Shown: in pieces, positions 44,789-58,424 of the stretch
Layout of the letters: each line of letters starts with the position of its first letter
Position numbering within the stretch: position 1 is the first letter of the stretch
Origin: Rhizomucor pusillus
Taxonomy: Eukaryota; Mucoromycota; Mucoromycetes; Mucorales; Lichtheimiaceae
Length of the DNA: 64,000 nucleotides
Assembly: GCA_900175165.2 (NCBI GenBank)
Contig: FWWN02000239.1
Coordinates: 186,001 to 250,000, forward strand
Reading direction: 5' to 3'
Notes under the pieces: model-generated
Told to the model about the DNA's origin: nothing
The model's database searches: none
Seen by the model: the letters and a program-made list of their open reading frames with translations, nothing else
Position numbers and translations under genes: made by a program

Positions 44789-47700
44789 ATGCCATGGCAA
44801 CAGCATCAATCGTGAGTATTACTCAATAGAATACTGTAGATGAAAAATGTAAAGTGGAGACGAAATATAAGAGATGCCGCACAGAATAGGCTCAAGGTGT
44901 TCAATGCTGAAAGTAGCAACTGACAAGTTTTCGGACACCAAAAACGACGCATTTGGTAGTTCACAGCTCAGTATTCGCTTTTGGAGCACGTTTGCAAAGC
45001 AGTATGCCGCCGCGTGCCCTGGAGGCAGTTCTTCGGTATGCCTACGTCCATGGCTACAGCTGTGAGCAAGTAAGCTCTCCATTCCGTTACTCCCACGACT
45101 TGTTCTTAATAAATGATCTAGTGGGCGAAGCCGACGAAGGAATGCTTGCAAAGAGACGGCAAAGCATCAGTCACCGATCTCTGTGGTACGTTTTGACCGA
45201 TCGCCGTGATCAGCAGCATGTATTCGCTTCCATTGCTCAAACGATATATGTTTAGACCTTTTATTAAGTCGAGTCTTTGCTCAGACGCGCGTCAGCGAGA
45301 CACTGCTGGAGCAGTACCTGACATTTGCTGTTACCGGCGTCGCCGACTTGCAACACAACAAAGATCTCGTCAGCTCACCTCTAATCTCGCCAGAAACATT
45401 TCTCTTGTGCTTGTTTAAGTTTGTCGAGGAAACCGTCACCAAAAACCCATATCAATGGTCGCATATACTCAAATTATTACCAGCTGTTCTGACAACCCTT
45501 GATGCGGATCAAGTCATATCAGATTTACTAAACCAGGAAGATGAAAAGTCATCGTGGTCTCATATACTTTCTGAAGTCTTTATCATGCTTTCACGGATCG
45601 TTGCCGTCGGTCTTTACCGTGACTATTACATATCCAACAAAGAAAATGTTGAGGAGGCAACGACGATGAATATGGATATTGCGCCGTCGTTTGGTGGAAA
45701 CACTCAACCGAATGGATCGTCGCTACCTTTCAACTTTTTATCACAAGCATCGGCATTCGATCCTGATGCAACAATATATTTTGATAATCTGCAAGACGAG
45801 ACAAGCGGACAACGTGCTCCAAATACGAGTTCTGATTCTCACAGCATCATCGACACGCAATCAACTTTATACGAGAACGATAAAATCGAGACATCTAATG
45901 CGATATTGGCAGCTCAGATCATGGTGGAACTTATCGAAAAGAAAAGTGCTAAACGCATATTTGAAGTCATGAACAATCAGCAACGTCGACTAGGAAAAGC
46001 GGATTTGAAGGCGGCAGGTAACGATCAACCTGCTTAGTAAAATGTGGAACTGTCTTGGTTAAGCATATTTGCGATTTCACAGAACCATGGACAACGTGTC
46101 AGGCTATTTTGACGCCGCCGACACCAAGCAGCAGCTTGCCGTCTTCTCAAAATGCCGATCCTTTACAAAATACTCACATACAAAAGCTGTTGCTGCTGAT
46201 CAACCGTTTGACGGATCGCGATCTAGATCAGAGGCTAGCTGTCCATCTAAAATATCACGAACTTGAAGATGAAGGAACGGCAAGGGCTTTGCCGAGTGCT
46301 GGCTTGATGGGATTCATTTATTATCTAGTCCAGATACGGCCAATGCCAAGTGAGGAATACATCGTCGATTACCTTATGAAACTTCAAACGATCAAGGTAG
46401 GATTTGTCTTGTCAGATCATACTTTTTCGATACTAACTAACAGCATCGCAGGGAGCTTTTGATGAATCCTTCTTTCTCGAGCTTTGGTTTATCGGCTTAA
46501 CCGGTTTAAGAGAAGCCTCTACAGCTATTGAAAAGCAAGAGCTGGATCCAAGCGATGGCAGTAATACCAACAATGCCCTCATCACTAACTGCTTACTATG
46601 GAGAACATTGGTGCTCGCAAAGGTAAGATAACGAAGCAGATTACATGAGATGCTGTATGCATCATCTCACCACTGCTACCAGATACCCCGCCTCATCACT
46701 CAACTTCAGCTCAAAAGACAATCGACTTTGAATGGAGCACGAGGAGTGAAGACAGAATCCTCGGAAGCTAGCGAGGTAGCGAGAGCACTGTTTGAAAACT
46801 ATAACGTGTTCTAATTCCCTTTCCTACTAGCAACACAATGCACTGGAATGTTCACTTAGCGAGCTAAAAACGTTCTCTGGGTTATTAAATGGCTGTATGG
46901 CTTCAAGTAGCGCCGTGCAGATGCTGCTAATGTCCAAGGACGCCTCAAAAGCCGTTCAAGAGGATGAGGATGATTTTATGAAGTTACTTGATGTCAACAA
47001 TGATACAGATTTCGATACATCTGCAGTCACCGATGCCCTGCGTGCTTTGAATGAACAAGATATATTTGAAAGCATCGTCGCTGTATGCGAAATCCACGGC
47101 TTAGTACGGCCGCATGTAGCACGCGAGCTAGTAAAACGTGTCGAATACAAACAGGAAAGCAATCCCGATGATTTCAGTTCTCTGCTAGATACAGATATGC
47201 TGGAAATTGATGATGCAATGTCCCAAGGCAATTCGCTTCAGATCATCTCGCAGGTAATACACTGCATAGCATTCCAGAAGAATATATCTCTGATCAAATG
47301 GATGTAGAATCTAGACCAACGGATAAGCGCATTGAAAGAAAATATATCAAAAACTGCAGTGACGGGCTTATTTCGCATCGCTTTGAACTCTATGGTCCAC
47401 ACTTACAAAATCGTCGATTTCATTATCTCGGTATGCAGATTTGCTTTTCTTAATCTATACAAATCCACTGATATTATATATCCAGCTTATTGTAGAGAAA
47501 GCAGAAACTCGAGATGTTTATGCTTTGGCAAAGATATGCGAGGCAATCATTCAATATCCAGCGATTCTTGATATTATCGGCTTCATGCACCATCCATCTG
47601 TTATACTCGGCGCTTTGAACAGATTCTGCACAGAATGGTCACCCATGGATAGCGAGATGGATCTCGATGATCGCTCTGGAAGCGAAAACGATAACGATGA

Positions 47701-49273
47701 TGGAATATACGGTATTCAAGTACTTTATGACCGATTCGGAAAGATCTGGACAGTTATCAACATGCTGCTTTTGAAGTACAATGTAAGTCCTGAGCGACCA
47801 GGGCGGATGGTATCCTGATACTAATGACTTTTTCTGCAGCTATATAATGATCTGGGCAATGCATTGCCGGAGAGGGATGGGTTCTGTTATCAGCTATTCA
47901 CTGAAGGACATATCATCTATGGAAGGGATGTAAACGATTCATCTATAGAGCAGATTGTCCAAAAATGGCAAAATGAATTGCAAAATAACGGCATGATATC
48001 CGACGAGCTCTTACGGTAAGACAAGAAAAAAAAGACTCCAGTGTAAAGACTAAATGGTGAAAACTAATGATCACTTTACAGTACATCTACCCCTCAGCAG
48101 CTCTTAACAGCAGCTCCTACGCTATTTTGTAATTTGTTTTTAGCGCAAGAAACGATGAGCGTGGACGTTGAGTCACTGGCTGATGCTATATCGTTATTCC
48201 AAAAACGATTTCTCAGTTTTGCGCTGGTACCATGCAGCATCAAAGTATTTTGTGAACAGTTGCAAGGTCCATCGTGGCAGTTTGCTATCCAGTGCCTGGA
48301 ACGATTTTTGGTGTATGGGTATCCACCCAAGGAGATCATACAGATTTGCGGCAAAGACATCCTGGCGTCGCTTGGAGGATTAGCTGAGCGAAAGCGACAG
48401 GAACGTCTCATTTTCCAACCCAACGAAGTGATCGCATCAGAGATCGACCAAGCTCAGGAGAGGTTGGCAAAGCTGCAAACGAGCATCATGCAGATCCTGA
48501 GTCTGGAGGAAGAAAATAATCAAATGCGACACACTGAGACCATTACAACGAACGTTACGAGCGACAATCTGTTTGCCAAGACACGAGAGATGTTTCGGTC
48601 GGCTGTCAAGAGCGGAAGGTCGATGTTTATGCGAGACGTAAATGCGGATACCGTGGCGCTGTGGGATCCATCTGAAGCGCCCAAACAATCCATCACGCAT
48701 TATCTGGATTTTGTCATGTTCCGAGTGGCATTGGACATTGGCGGCCCACATTGGTTCATTAGTATGATCGTAGATGAAGTCTTGGAGGCAGGAAAAAGCG
48801 GAGGAGCGGTCAGAGCAGCTGAGCTAGGTTCATGCCTCCTAGCTACTCCCTTGACAGCAACATCCGGCGACCGACAAAACCGATGCAGCAACCTCTTGCG
48901 ATGTCTTTTGCAAGATATAATACCACCATCACTCAAAACGTGTGCAGAAACCGGGTCATCCTTTTTCCAGGGACAGACGCTAGGCGTTTTTGTCAGTAAC
49001 TGCCTGGTTTTAATGCACGATCGCGATGACGACAAGGACTTTATACATGCACTGGGACGGATATTTTTCGAGACCCTACTTGTCGATAGCGAAAATGCTC
49101 CACATATCATCCATCGCAAGGAGGAACAAGTTGCAGACGACAGCTTGGTATCGGATTACGTGCTTGCTCAATGGTCTGATGTTATCACACAAAGTCCAGT
49201 GTGGCGTGGATTTATCAAAGGGCTCATGAGCAATCCACTAGTGAACGAAGCATGGCCAAACACATTCATATAG
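44789..49273 (+). CDS. Probable Mediator complex subunit 5 (Med5/Nut1, MED24-like)
   Basis: A long multi-exon gene ending in TAG at 49271-49273. Early exons as I read them are 44789-44811, 44967-45069, 45122-45185 and 45256-46017; later ones include 46077-46396, the exon with FFLELWFIGLTGLRE, and a last exon from about 48083. The protein is all-helical and mostly Leu-rich. The segment CLLWRTLVLAKIPRLI, where a Trp-Arg-x-Leu is followed by Lys-(Ile/Leu)-Pro, and the C-terminal WFISMIVDEVLEAG plus AAELGSCLLATPL resemble Med5/MED24 proteins. Med5 sits in the Mediator tail and relays activator signals to RNA polymerase II. Med5 is poorly conserved, so the name is tentative. The first exon is uncertain, because three frames are open there; a later start at 45004 is possible. 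Confidence 0.6.
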
Positions 49274-50177
49274 AAAGTTCTATTCCGCTCTGTACATACA
49301 AATATATTGCTGAACTATCCTAATTATATAAGTGCTGAGCCTGCTTGGGGACTAATTGGAATATATCCACCACATCTTCCCTTGATGAACCCAAAACGTT
49401 GACTAAAAGGGTCGATTTGTTTCCAATTCATTTACGTTTCTGTTTCTGCGTAAAATTCTTACTCATTGTGTGCACAACAAGCAGATCACACGTGCTCCTA
49501 ATGCTTTATTGAGCCCTTTTGTTGTCCCCGGTCTACCAATTATAGCGCCAAAGCGGCTATTGACATGCAGTTCTGCAGATGTTCAATGCTGAACAGTCTG
49601 ATTAAGTGATATTGTATGATGGATCACACAGATGTACGCTTTTTTGATCCAGCCATTCTGTCCAGCGGAAAATCAAAAGCATGCGCCACGTGCAGCACGG
49701 ATAATTTCCTCCGCCGATCCGGCGCTTGCGCGCACATTCGGTTTTGCAGGTATAGATCGGATCAAATTATTCTCCACTTGTATTTTACAAAGCCCTTGAG
49801 AAATACAATTGTCCGTGACCGTATTGACAGTGTCCGTATGCAGTGCACACGGAGTATTTGGAAGAGAGATGCGTGATCAAAGTGAAGAAGAATTGGGCGT
49901 ATTAGCAACCCTGTCGTACGATGCTGCGCGTTGAGCGGTTTTAGCAGCGAGGTGTCAGCACTTTGGGAGATACGCTCATGTAATCGGCTTCCTTTAACAG
50001 TGTGTGTTACTCAGTCCACGGGCCGTCTATTAGTCAACCGACGGATATTTAGTAATCAGATCGTCGCGACCTTGGAGGTATATATAAAGTATTCCCGGAT
50101 GACCCCACCGATCTGATCCAACTCGAGTAATCTCTTTCACCTTTTTTGATTCTTTCCCACAATCCCGGGTTTCCAGC
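49274..50177. other. Intergenic region upstream of the MFS transporter gene
   Basis: About 900 bp. A strong TATA box lies 89 bp before the transporter ATG. The rest holds only short, unconserved ORFs (one of 86 codons at 49616-49876). Confidence 0.45.
50079..50089 (+). promoter_or_regulatory. TATA box of the MFS transporter gene
   Basis: TATATATAAAG about 90 bp upstream of the ATG at 50178. The position supports that ATG and not the later one at 50229. Confidence 0.65.
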
Positions 50178-52176
50178 ATGACACGAAGTATCGAATCAGA
50201 AAGTCAAGGTGGGAAAACATTATCACCATGGATACAAATGCGATGTTTGCTAACAATATCATCACTGTAGACACACTGCAAGATAACAGAATGCCCCAGC
50301 TGTCTGATCCAGAGCTCGAGAAAGCGGAGAAGTTTACAACTGATGCATCACCACCATCGTCGTTTCCAGCAGAGGATATTGACCCGAGGAATCCAAAGGT
50401 ACAGATATCGTTTTCCCCTCATATACCCCCCTGAGACATATGTTCTGATTCTTTCTGTTCTGTCTATGTTTTAGACATGGCCTCGCTGGAAAAAGCTGAT
50501 GAATTTTTGCACCATCTTTGGCAACACTTTCCTTGGATATTTTACATCCGCGGTCTACGTACCAGCGACCGTTGATCTCAGACATTTCTTTGATACGAGT
50601 CTCACGGTAATTAATGCCACGATCGCTTTATTCATCTTTGTCGTCGGTCTTGCAGTAAGTAGTATTGCTGATTAAAGCAAATACCTAGCTATTTTCCCAC
50701 GATCTTCTACTCACAAACACAATCACAGCCATTGATTTGGGCTCCATTGAGCGAACGCATAGGCCGAAAGTATATCTACGTGTCCTCGGCAGCTCTCTAC
50801 GTCATCTTCACTATCATTTGCGGCATTTCCAACAATCTCGGACTCTTCTTTGCTATGCGATTGCTTCAAGGTATTGCCGCTTCCGCGGGCATGGCAGTAG
50901 GCGGTGGAACCGTCGTGGATCTGTTTGAACCGCACGAACGTGGACGTTACATGAGTTTCTTTATGGCATCGTAAGTGTGTAACAAAGAAAATATATAAGC
51001 TTATCTTTGACTCACATGCTTGTTTGGATGATTAGGTTAATCCTTGGCCCGGCTGTGGGACCCATCGCTGGCGGCTTTATCGATCAATACCTCAGTTGGC
51101 GATGGATTTTCTACATCAGTGCAATGGTCGGCGGTGCTGTGCTTCTAGCTGACATTTTCCTTTTAAGCGAGACCCTGTATCGACGAAACAATGAAATCAA
51201 CGCAACTTCGACCTCTGAGAAATTTAAGCAGTTTTTGCAAAGGGTCAAGTTTAATCCGGTAAGTCAATGGACACAACGTATTGTCTGCAGCAATAACCAA
51301 CACCTTATTTCCAACAGTTCACAGTCCTCAATCTTTTGCTACGTCCAGAAGTCGCTCTTGTTTGTTTCGCACAAAGTGTCATCTTTGGCTGGTTCTACAT
51401 GCTTGTCACCGTCTTGACCCCGACATACGTGGAGCGTTTTAACTTTCCAACTGGCTACATTGGCTTACTTTTCATCGCGGCTGCGATCGGTAACTTGTCA
51501 GGCAGCGTCGTTGCAGGATTTGTTTCCGATTCTGTCTATGCTCGGCAGCGCAGAAAGAACAACGGTGTTGCAAAGACCGAAGCTCGTTTGCTACCAGTAT
51601 ACATCGGCATCCCTTTCCTAGTCGCCGGCATGCTTCTCTATGGATGGCTACTTTACGCTAACGTACATTGGTTTGCACCACTTCCTGGTCTGCTTTTGTG
51701 TAAGTACATAACAAAGATGGCATCCGATCATTGTTGCTCACTTTAGTACATTACATTTTTCAGTCTGTCTTGGTGCCATGTACTCGATAACGACATCCAC
51801 AACATACATTGTCGAAGCACATCTTAAGCGATCCGCTTCTGGTAGGTGTGATGTAACATCAACTTTGAAGTACATATATCTAATATTCTTCACAGTTGTG
51901 TCAGTTGCGAACTTTTGCCGCAACCTCTTTGCCATGATTTTCTCCTTGATCAGTCTTAATATCCGTCAAGGACTCGGTGATGGATGGTCATAGTAAGTGG
52001 AATTGGAATTTAAACTTGCATAGGCTGCATACTTAACAACATTACTTTCTAGCACGCTTGCTGCCTTGACAATCTTGGTGATCACCCTTGCATGCTTCCT
52101 GTTTGTGCAAAAGTTTGGAGAGCGACTTCGAGAGAGTTATCAGCAACGACAGCAACAGCAACAGCAACAACAATGA
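50178..52176 (+). CDS. MFS transporter, DHA1 (drug:H+ antiporter) family
   Basis: Nine exons (50178-50208, 50271-50398, 50475-50654, 50729-50970, 51036-51258, 51318-51699, 51764-51841, 51896-51992, 52053-52176) give 494 residues with 12 predicted membrane helices. After an acidic cytosolic N-terminus, conserved blocks include WKKLMNFCTIFGNTFLGY, PLSERIGRKYIYV (motif A), GMAVGGGTVVDLF, the antiporter motif C LILGPAVGPIAGGFI, and LSWRWIFYI. The family exports drugs, polyamines or other small molecules in exchange for protons at the plasma membrane; substrate unknown. The first intron (GTGGGA...CACTGTAG, branch GCTAAC) spans an out-of-frame ATG at 50229, so the start at 50178 is preferred. The C-terminus is a poly-Gln tail. 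Confidence 0.92.
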
Positions 52177-52949
52177 TTTGATTGTTCTTATTTTTTTCTG
52201 ACAGTTCTGCTTGACTTGGTAACAGTCGTTCATTTATTACCATGTATTATACTCGTTTCCTTGTAAATGCATACACACTACACACAACGATTAAGCTTAG
52301 ATAGACCAAACATAAATGAATTCCTTCCATTGTACCTACTACCACTTTTATTAATACGTACTCAAGTCTTTTTTTTCCAAAAGTCAAAATATATTGCATC
52401 TACATACACATGTAAAAATTTGAAATCGTCATCCTCAATATATGAAAGGAAATATTCATAGAGTCATATCTCTTGCGACGCCCCTGGCTGGCATTCATTG
52501 TCACAGCAATGTGTATTATTTCGTGATCTTGTTTCAGCCCTTTTTTGGGCTGTACCATAACCAAAATGCTTGCATTCCCGCTGCAACAATCAATCCAGTA
52601 ATTTGGGTCATTCTTTTGCCCATTAGATATATCAGCATCTCCCAATCCATCAGATTAATAGCGCCGATATGTTGCGTCCTGCACAGTCATTCATTCTATG
52701 TGTTGCAAAAAAGCCGGCTCATGATGATTCCAGTATAATGAAATTGTTTGTATTATCAAGGACTGCTGATATTATGCAGTAGCCCCGTGTCACAAGAAAT
52801 TAAATTTGGTTGGTTTGGTGAAAGGGCACGGGCGGCGAAAGTGCCTGACATGAAAACCAGCACACACGCGGGCGGCAATTTAGGTCTCCTCCCCTTTCCT
52901 CCTTTCCTGCTCCTCCTCCTCTTCTGCTTTTTCTTTCAGCAGCTCTGTC
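52177..52949. other. Intergenic region
   Basis: Between the transporter and the CLIP-170-like gene, both plus. AT-rich, short unconserved ORFs only. The last about 60 bp (CTCCTCCCCTTTCCTCC and following) are a pyrimidine-rich leader. Confidence 0.45.
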
Positions 52950-55899
52950 ATGTCACGTATCGCCAAACCTATCCAAGGCGGAGGTCTATCAACGATAACC
53001 AGCACGACGGCGACGCCGCTGCAGAACCGTCCCAGCAAGATAGGCAGAAGGGAAAGCTCTTCTCCCAGCAAAAAGCAGACCCGTTTTTCTCCTTCTTCTT
53101 CGCCTATATCAACCCACGACGGCGAATCAGTGCCTACCAATGCAGACGCTCCCACACCGCAGCGACGCTCTCTGACACATGCTGGCACTCATTTGCCAAG
53201 AGAAGCGACGCATTTGTCGACATCGTCAGCTGACGATCTTTCTGAAACAGACACGTCCGCCCGTTTTTCACCTTCGTCAAAAACCAGCACGCCGCGTTCT
53301 TCCTGGAGCCGCTCGCCAACACAGGACAGTAACAACAACAACAAGAAATCATCTCTCGTGCCAGAAACGCTTTTAGTAGGCAGAAGAGTGACCGTGCCTG
53401 GCATAGGTCTCACGGGAACGCTTCGCTTCCTTGGCGAGACGAGCTTCAAAGCAGGCACATGGGCCGGTATCGAGCTGGACGTTGTGGGCAGTGGCAAAAA
53501 TGACGGAAGTGTTCAAGGGTAATATTGATAAAGAAAATATATGGTACTCTGGCACGAGGTAGACATGCATGCTGATCGCAAAAAAAAATCTATGTGTGTA
53601 TATTACAGTGTACAATATTTTTCATGCCCGCCACAAACTGGCCTTTTCATTCTCGCCTCCAAGGTCGTACCTGAAAAACGACGATCCATCCAACCTGCTG
53701 TGAGAAGTTCGACGAATGGAATTCAACCATCAACACTAACACAGAAACAAGTTCTCAGCCGCAATAACAGTAGTAGTACTACTACTACTGCAAACACCAA
53801 GAGACCCAGTAGACAGCCTGTACCGACACGCACCAAGTCTACGGTCGTATCTAAACGAAGCAAAACGTTACCACCGCCACCTCAAAAGCTGACACCTAGC
53901 AAAACAACTGTCACCAGAACATCCAAAAAGCCTTCGCGGCCATCTAGATTTTCACTTCCACAGCAGCATCCGCCCACGCCGCCGTTACCAGCCTCTGTCA
54001 ACAACAAGCAAACTTCTTCCCCTGACAGCACTGCCAGCAGAGTAGCAGAACAACAGCCGCAACTGCCTACTCCTGAAAATAATATAGATAGATCAAGTGC
54101 TACCCCGCCGCACACAGAAACGACGCCTGTCGAGAAGCAACCGCGTATGGTACCAGAAGAAGAACTGCTTAGCATATATGAATTGTTGGAACGATCACAG
54201 CAAGAGAAGGATAAACTGTTAGAGCAAATGAAAAACAAAGAAGCAGCGTGGGAGCGGCTTGTATCGACAAAAGAAAGCTATGCACTGCGGGTGAAAGAGA
54301 AGGAAGAGGAGATATCACGGCTACAGCACAGTTTGGAGGAAGCGCGGCAGCAATTTGAGGAACAGCAATCGTTGCTGAGCGAACGAGACGAGATTATTGC
54401 GAAAAATTTGAAAGAAGATGCAGTGATTGAACAGTACCAGCGGCGGATTGAAAAGCTAGAAAATATGATAGAAGGCCTGACGGCCAAAGCAAGCGAGACA
54501 GCTGAGCATCACGAATCAAAGTTAAAAGATCACCAGGGCGAGGTGGAGCAGTTACGGCGAGCACTGGCCGATAAGGAAACAATATCAGCAACGTTGGAGA
54601 AAGAATGCGAGGAGTTACGGACAGCAGGTTTAGAAGCCATCGGCGCATACGAGGCATCTGTTACCCAGCTTAAGCGAGAAAAGGAGCAGCTGTTGGAAGA
54701 GAAGGATGCAGAGATACGACAGCTCAGCAAGGCTCTGGAGGATCTGAAGCGACGCAGTTTAATGCTGGATGAAGACGACGCAGTCGATTTCAACACCGAA
54801 TATGCAGATGAATGGCACGACCAACGCCGTCGACTGGAAGAACAGCTGGAAATTGCTACGAGCGAATTAGAAAATGAACGCAACCAGGTGCGTGCAGTGG
54901 AGGTCGAAGCCGATAAACTGCGAGCAGAGATCCAGCGGCTGCATATGGCCAGCATGTCATCCGAAGAACGGGTAGCAGCGTTGCAGCGAGAACTGGAGCA
55001 AGAATTGGTGGATAAGCGGCGACTGATGGAAGAAGCAGATGCAGCGTTTGAAGCGCAGGCCAAGGCAGAGGATGAGAATTACCAGCTGAAGATGGCACGA
55101 GTCAAATCTGAGCGAGAACTTCAAGAGGCAATGGACAGAATCGCAGTGCTAGAAAAACAGCAGCAGCTACAAACGCCGGATAATTCGCCTGAAGAAGTTG
55201 ACGAGCTCAAACACCGTCTAGCCGCAGCCGAGGAACGCAACAAGGTTCTCTTGCAAGAAAACAAGCAGCTGAAGGATATCTGCAAGGATCGAGAGCAAGA
55301 ATGCGCGCGGTTGATGGATGAACTGTTAGCTCTAGAAAACGCAGATGCCGAGGATGGTGGAGGTGACAGCGTTGCCCTGCGACGGCAGATTGAAAAGCTA
55401 AAGCAGGAGCTAGACGCTGAGCGACGGCGGTACACGGATTTGGAGATAGAGAAGCAAAAAGAAATAAGCCATCTCAACAAGGAGCTCGCAGAACTCGAAT
55501 CACTCGTGGAAAGCCGTGTGTTTGGCGAAGGCGATTTGGAGCAGGAGCTTGAGAGTGAGCGCAAAAAGGTCGCACGGCTTGAGCAAGAAATTGAAGATTT
55601 GAAAAAATCAAGATCGGCGGCGCACGCGAGCGAACAGAGTCGAAGGAAGGCTCAAGTCGAGCCATTCTGTGAAATTTGCGAAAAACCTGGACATGATATC
55701 CTCAACTGCACCGCATTGCGATCACCGTCATCATCAAGGAAAGATAACACAGTGGTAAGTGGTCGGGGAAGTCAGAACTTTGTGATGTGAGCAATTTATA
55801 TTCATTCAATCAATCAATATACTGTAGTATTGCGCAAACTGCGATCAATATGATGTGCATAGTACAGAAGATTGTCCGAATCAAGACGAAACATTTTAA
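52950..55899 (+). CDS. CLIP-170-like microtubule plus-end protein (CAP-Gly, coiled coil, two zinc knuckles)
   Basis: Three exons (52950-53518, 53609-55754, 55828-55899) give 928 residues. A Ser/Thr/Pro-rich basic N-terminus precedes one CAP-Gly domain (about 150-215: VGRRVTVPGIGLTGTLRF, GTWAGIELD, the GKNDGSVQG motif, and LFILASKV). A second basic Ser/Thr/Pro region follows, then a coiled coil of about 500 residues, and two CCHC-type zinc knuckles at the C-terminus: CEICEKPGHDILNC and CANCDQYDVHSTEDC. The last knuckle is alone in a 24-codon exon. CLIP-170 proteins track growing microtubule ends and recruit dynactin and dynein via the knuckles; the fission-yeast relative Tip1 guides polarity. 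A single CAP-Gly matches fungal relatives; human CLIP-170 has two. Confidence 0.95.
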
Positions 55900-55981
55900 T
55901 AACTTTATACTATGTCTGCGTGTACATGTTTTTCTTTCGTTTATATAAACACCAATCTTGTGGATACCCCCGTTTTTGGGA

Positions 55982-58424
55982 TTAAATGTGGCCCATGACA
56001 ACAGTGAACCGAAGCGATGTGCCCGGATATGACCCACATCCAGGCACCTGATCGTCGTTATGGTTGCTGCTCGTTGTTGGAGCATGGAGAGGAGGAGGAG
56101 GCGTGACAGCGTGCTGTCGCTCCGTGTTCTCATCCAGTGCAGCAGCAGCAGCGCCCGGGTCGTCGTTACTGCAGTTATTTGCAGTGTCCAGGCACTCGTC
56201 TGCGCACAGCGTCGCACTTCGCCAGCCCTTTTTTTTAGGAAATATTGTTATTAATCGGAATGTGACGTAAGAGACACACAGAGGAAACGTACCCAGCTCT
56301 GCAGGACAGAGAAATTATCAGGGCTGCTTTGGAACAGAGTCATGGTATGTTTTGGACCGCGTGCAGGGCAGAATATTCTGAACCATGCCTTGACTATCTT
56401 GCGCTTATCAGCGTACCGGGAGAACTGGGATAAGTCTGGCGTGCATCTGCGCGTGCATTGTTGCTGTTGCTGTTGTTCTTGCTGTTGTTGCGACGCATCT
56501 TCGTCGTGGTTACATGGGCCAAAAGGCACAGACTGCCGATGAAGATAAACACCCAGTTGAAGCACACCTTTGCGCTGCGAGCGCGTTTTCTGCACGTACA
56601 CATTCCAATTTGATCCAGCGTAAAACACGCTCTTGGAATATACACGCACATTATGCTTGAGCGCTGCAAAGTCTGCAAACTCGACGCTGAACCGGAACGG
56701 TGGGTAGATCGAATATTGCTTGTTGTTGTTGGTGGCAGCAGCAGCAGCAGGAGATGATGATGATCCGTCGGCGCTGTTATTTTTATTATTGTTACTTGTG
56801 CCTCCCGTTCGTTTGGGAGATCGTCGCCGCCTGGTGGGTTCCAGCGCTGCTGAAGCTGAAGCTGCAGCAGTAGCAGCCGCTGCCGCTGAACCCGACAGCG
56901 CCGATTCGCCCGTGTACGTCGTCATATCATCAGTGGGTATAAGCCGCAAAGGGTTGCAGTGAGGGGAATCTTCGTTCACGGTAAACCCGAGCGCCGTGTC
57001 GTTTTCGGAAGCGGCCTCTATTCTGGACCGCATTTGGATCTGCTGCCACAAGGCGTCCTTGAGTATGGCTTCAGGAACGACAGGCTCGCCGGTCAGTGGA
57101 TGGGTATCGGAGCGGATAGACTCTAGCTGTTCAAATGTCATGTGCATGTAATGGATCGATTGCAAGAATATATCTTGGAATGTTTCTAGCTCTTCAATGT
57201 CAATGGATGCTGATGGTTCCTTCTCTTCATCGTCGCCGTCAGCTGCAGGTGGTGATATAGGCGAGGGTGCAAAGCTGGAGCGCTTTTGCATTTCCGCCTC
57301 TTCGGTGAAAGGTTCTGTCTCTTCCGAGACGACGGCTGGTGGTGGGGTAATCGAATCTTCTTCTAATCCATTTGTTGTTGTTGTTGTTGACGACGAGGAC
57401 GAGGACGATGGTGTGGTGAAGCAAGATATTCGGGTGTTCAGGATGCGCAGTGCAAATAGGTACCGTGCATATTCGCTATATTTTGCATATATATTTGATT
57501 TGAGTTTTCACCATCACCCATGTGGTCTTGATTTTCCGCTCACCTCGGGACCCAGAAAGCATCACTGTCCAGGACCATTTTGATCCAGGGCAGCGGGAGT
57601 GCGGCGACAGTTTCTGGGTGCATCGTGTACGCCTCGCGGCACAGGAACGTGAAGCACGCGTCTACGATGCGATCGCTGCCGTGGACCCGGTTCTCGTCTG
57701 CAAACACGAGATATTCTGCAACGTTGTCCACATTCAGCGTACGCAGGATAAACTCGATGCACAGCTGGCACATGTGCTCTAAATGGAAAAATGAACAGGT
57801 TGCTAGGATTTCGCGGACATTATCACGGGTGATGCTCGGTTCCGCAAGCTTGCCGTACAACTGCGACAGCACAAAGTAGAATGAGTCAGCGGTAATGAAC
57901 GGGTTATCTTCAAAGTGTAGAGTCACGCTATCGGACGATGCCTCCTGGAATCCGCCCTGGAGAAGCAGGCTAAAGTATGGATTCTGGTCAAGTATCAGCC
58001 GATGTAGATGGTACACCTTGTCCCAGGCCGGAACGTGCACTTTGACGTCGCTGCCTACACCGTCTATCAGTCCTCGCATCAGGATGTGCCTGCATAGGAC
58101 GAGCGAATGCAACCGCCAGTCGTATTTCGAACTACTGCTGGTGGTGGAGTTTGCATTGTTGGGTTCCAGAAAACTCTGCGGCGACGTTGACGGCGAATAT
58201 TCGCTTTGCAGCAGGCAACGGCTCAAGCTTGATGCTTGGTCTGTTACTTTGAAACTGCTCGCGCTCGGCCGTGCAGTGCTCTGGCTGTTGCGATTACCAG
58301 TGTTTGTTCCGATCGGGTCTCCATCTCTCAGGGTATCATAAGAAACAGCAGCAGCGGCGTTGAGGCCAGGGTATAAAGAGTTTTGATGAGTGTCATTGAC
58401 ATGCCGGCTGCTGGAAGCTCTCAT
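55982..58424 (-). CDS. BTB/POZ-domain protein with Ala/Gln-rich inserts
   Basis: Three exons (58424-57544, 57475-56293, 56227-55982) give 769 residues. After a disordered N-terminus lies a BTB/POZ domain (about 125-240): DVKVHVPAWDKVYHLHRLIL, then DQNPYFSLLLQGGF, and later FYFVLSQLYGKL, with BACK-like helices following. The middle and C-terminal parts contain poly-Ala, poly-Asn and poly-Gln runs and a conserved-looking block (FRFSVEFADFAALKHNVRVY) that recalls the germ-cell-less group of BTB proteins. The last exon follows an acceptor with an unusual purine-rich end (CCTAAAAAAAAG) but closes with FTVVMGHI before TAA. Such proteins often serve as adaptors for Cul3 ubiquitin ligases or as transcription co-factors. 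That is inference. Convergent with the CLIP-170-like gene (82 bp between stops). Confidence 0.82.

Noticed and set aside
54530..55564. Minus-strand Ser-rich ORFs
   Set aside because: Antisense to the coiled coil of the CLIP-170-like gene, with composition explained by Glu/Gln/Leu codons on the sense strand.
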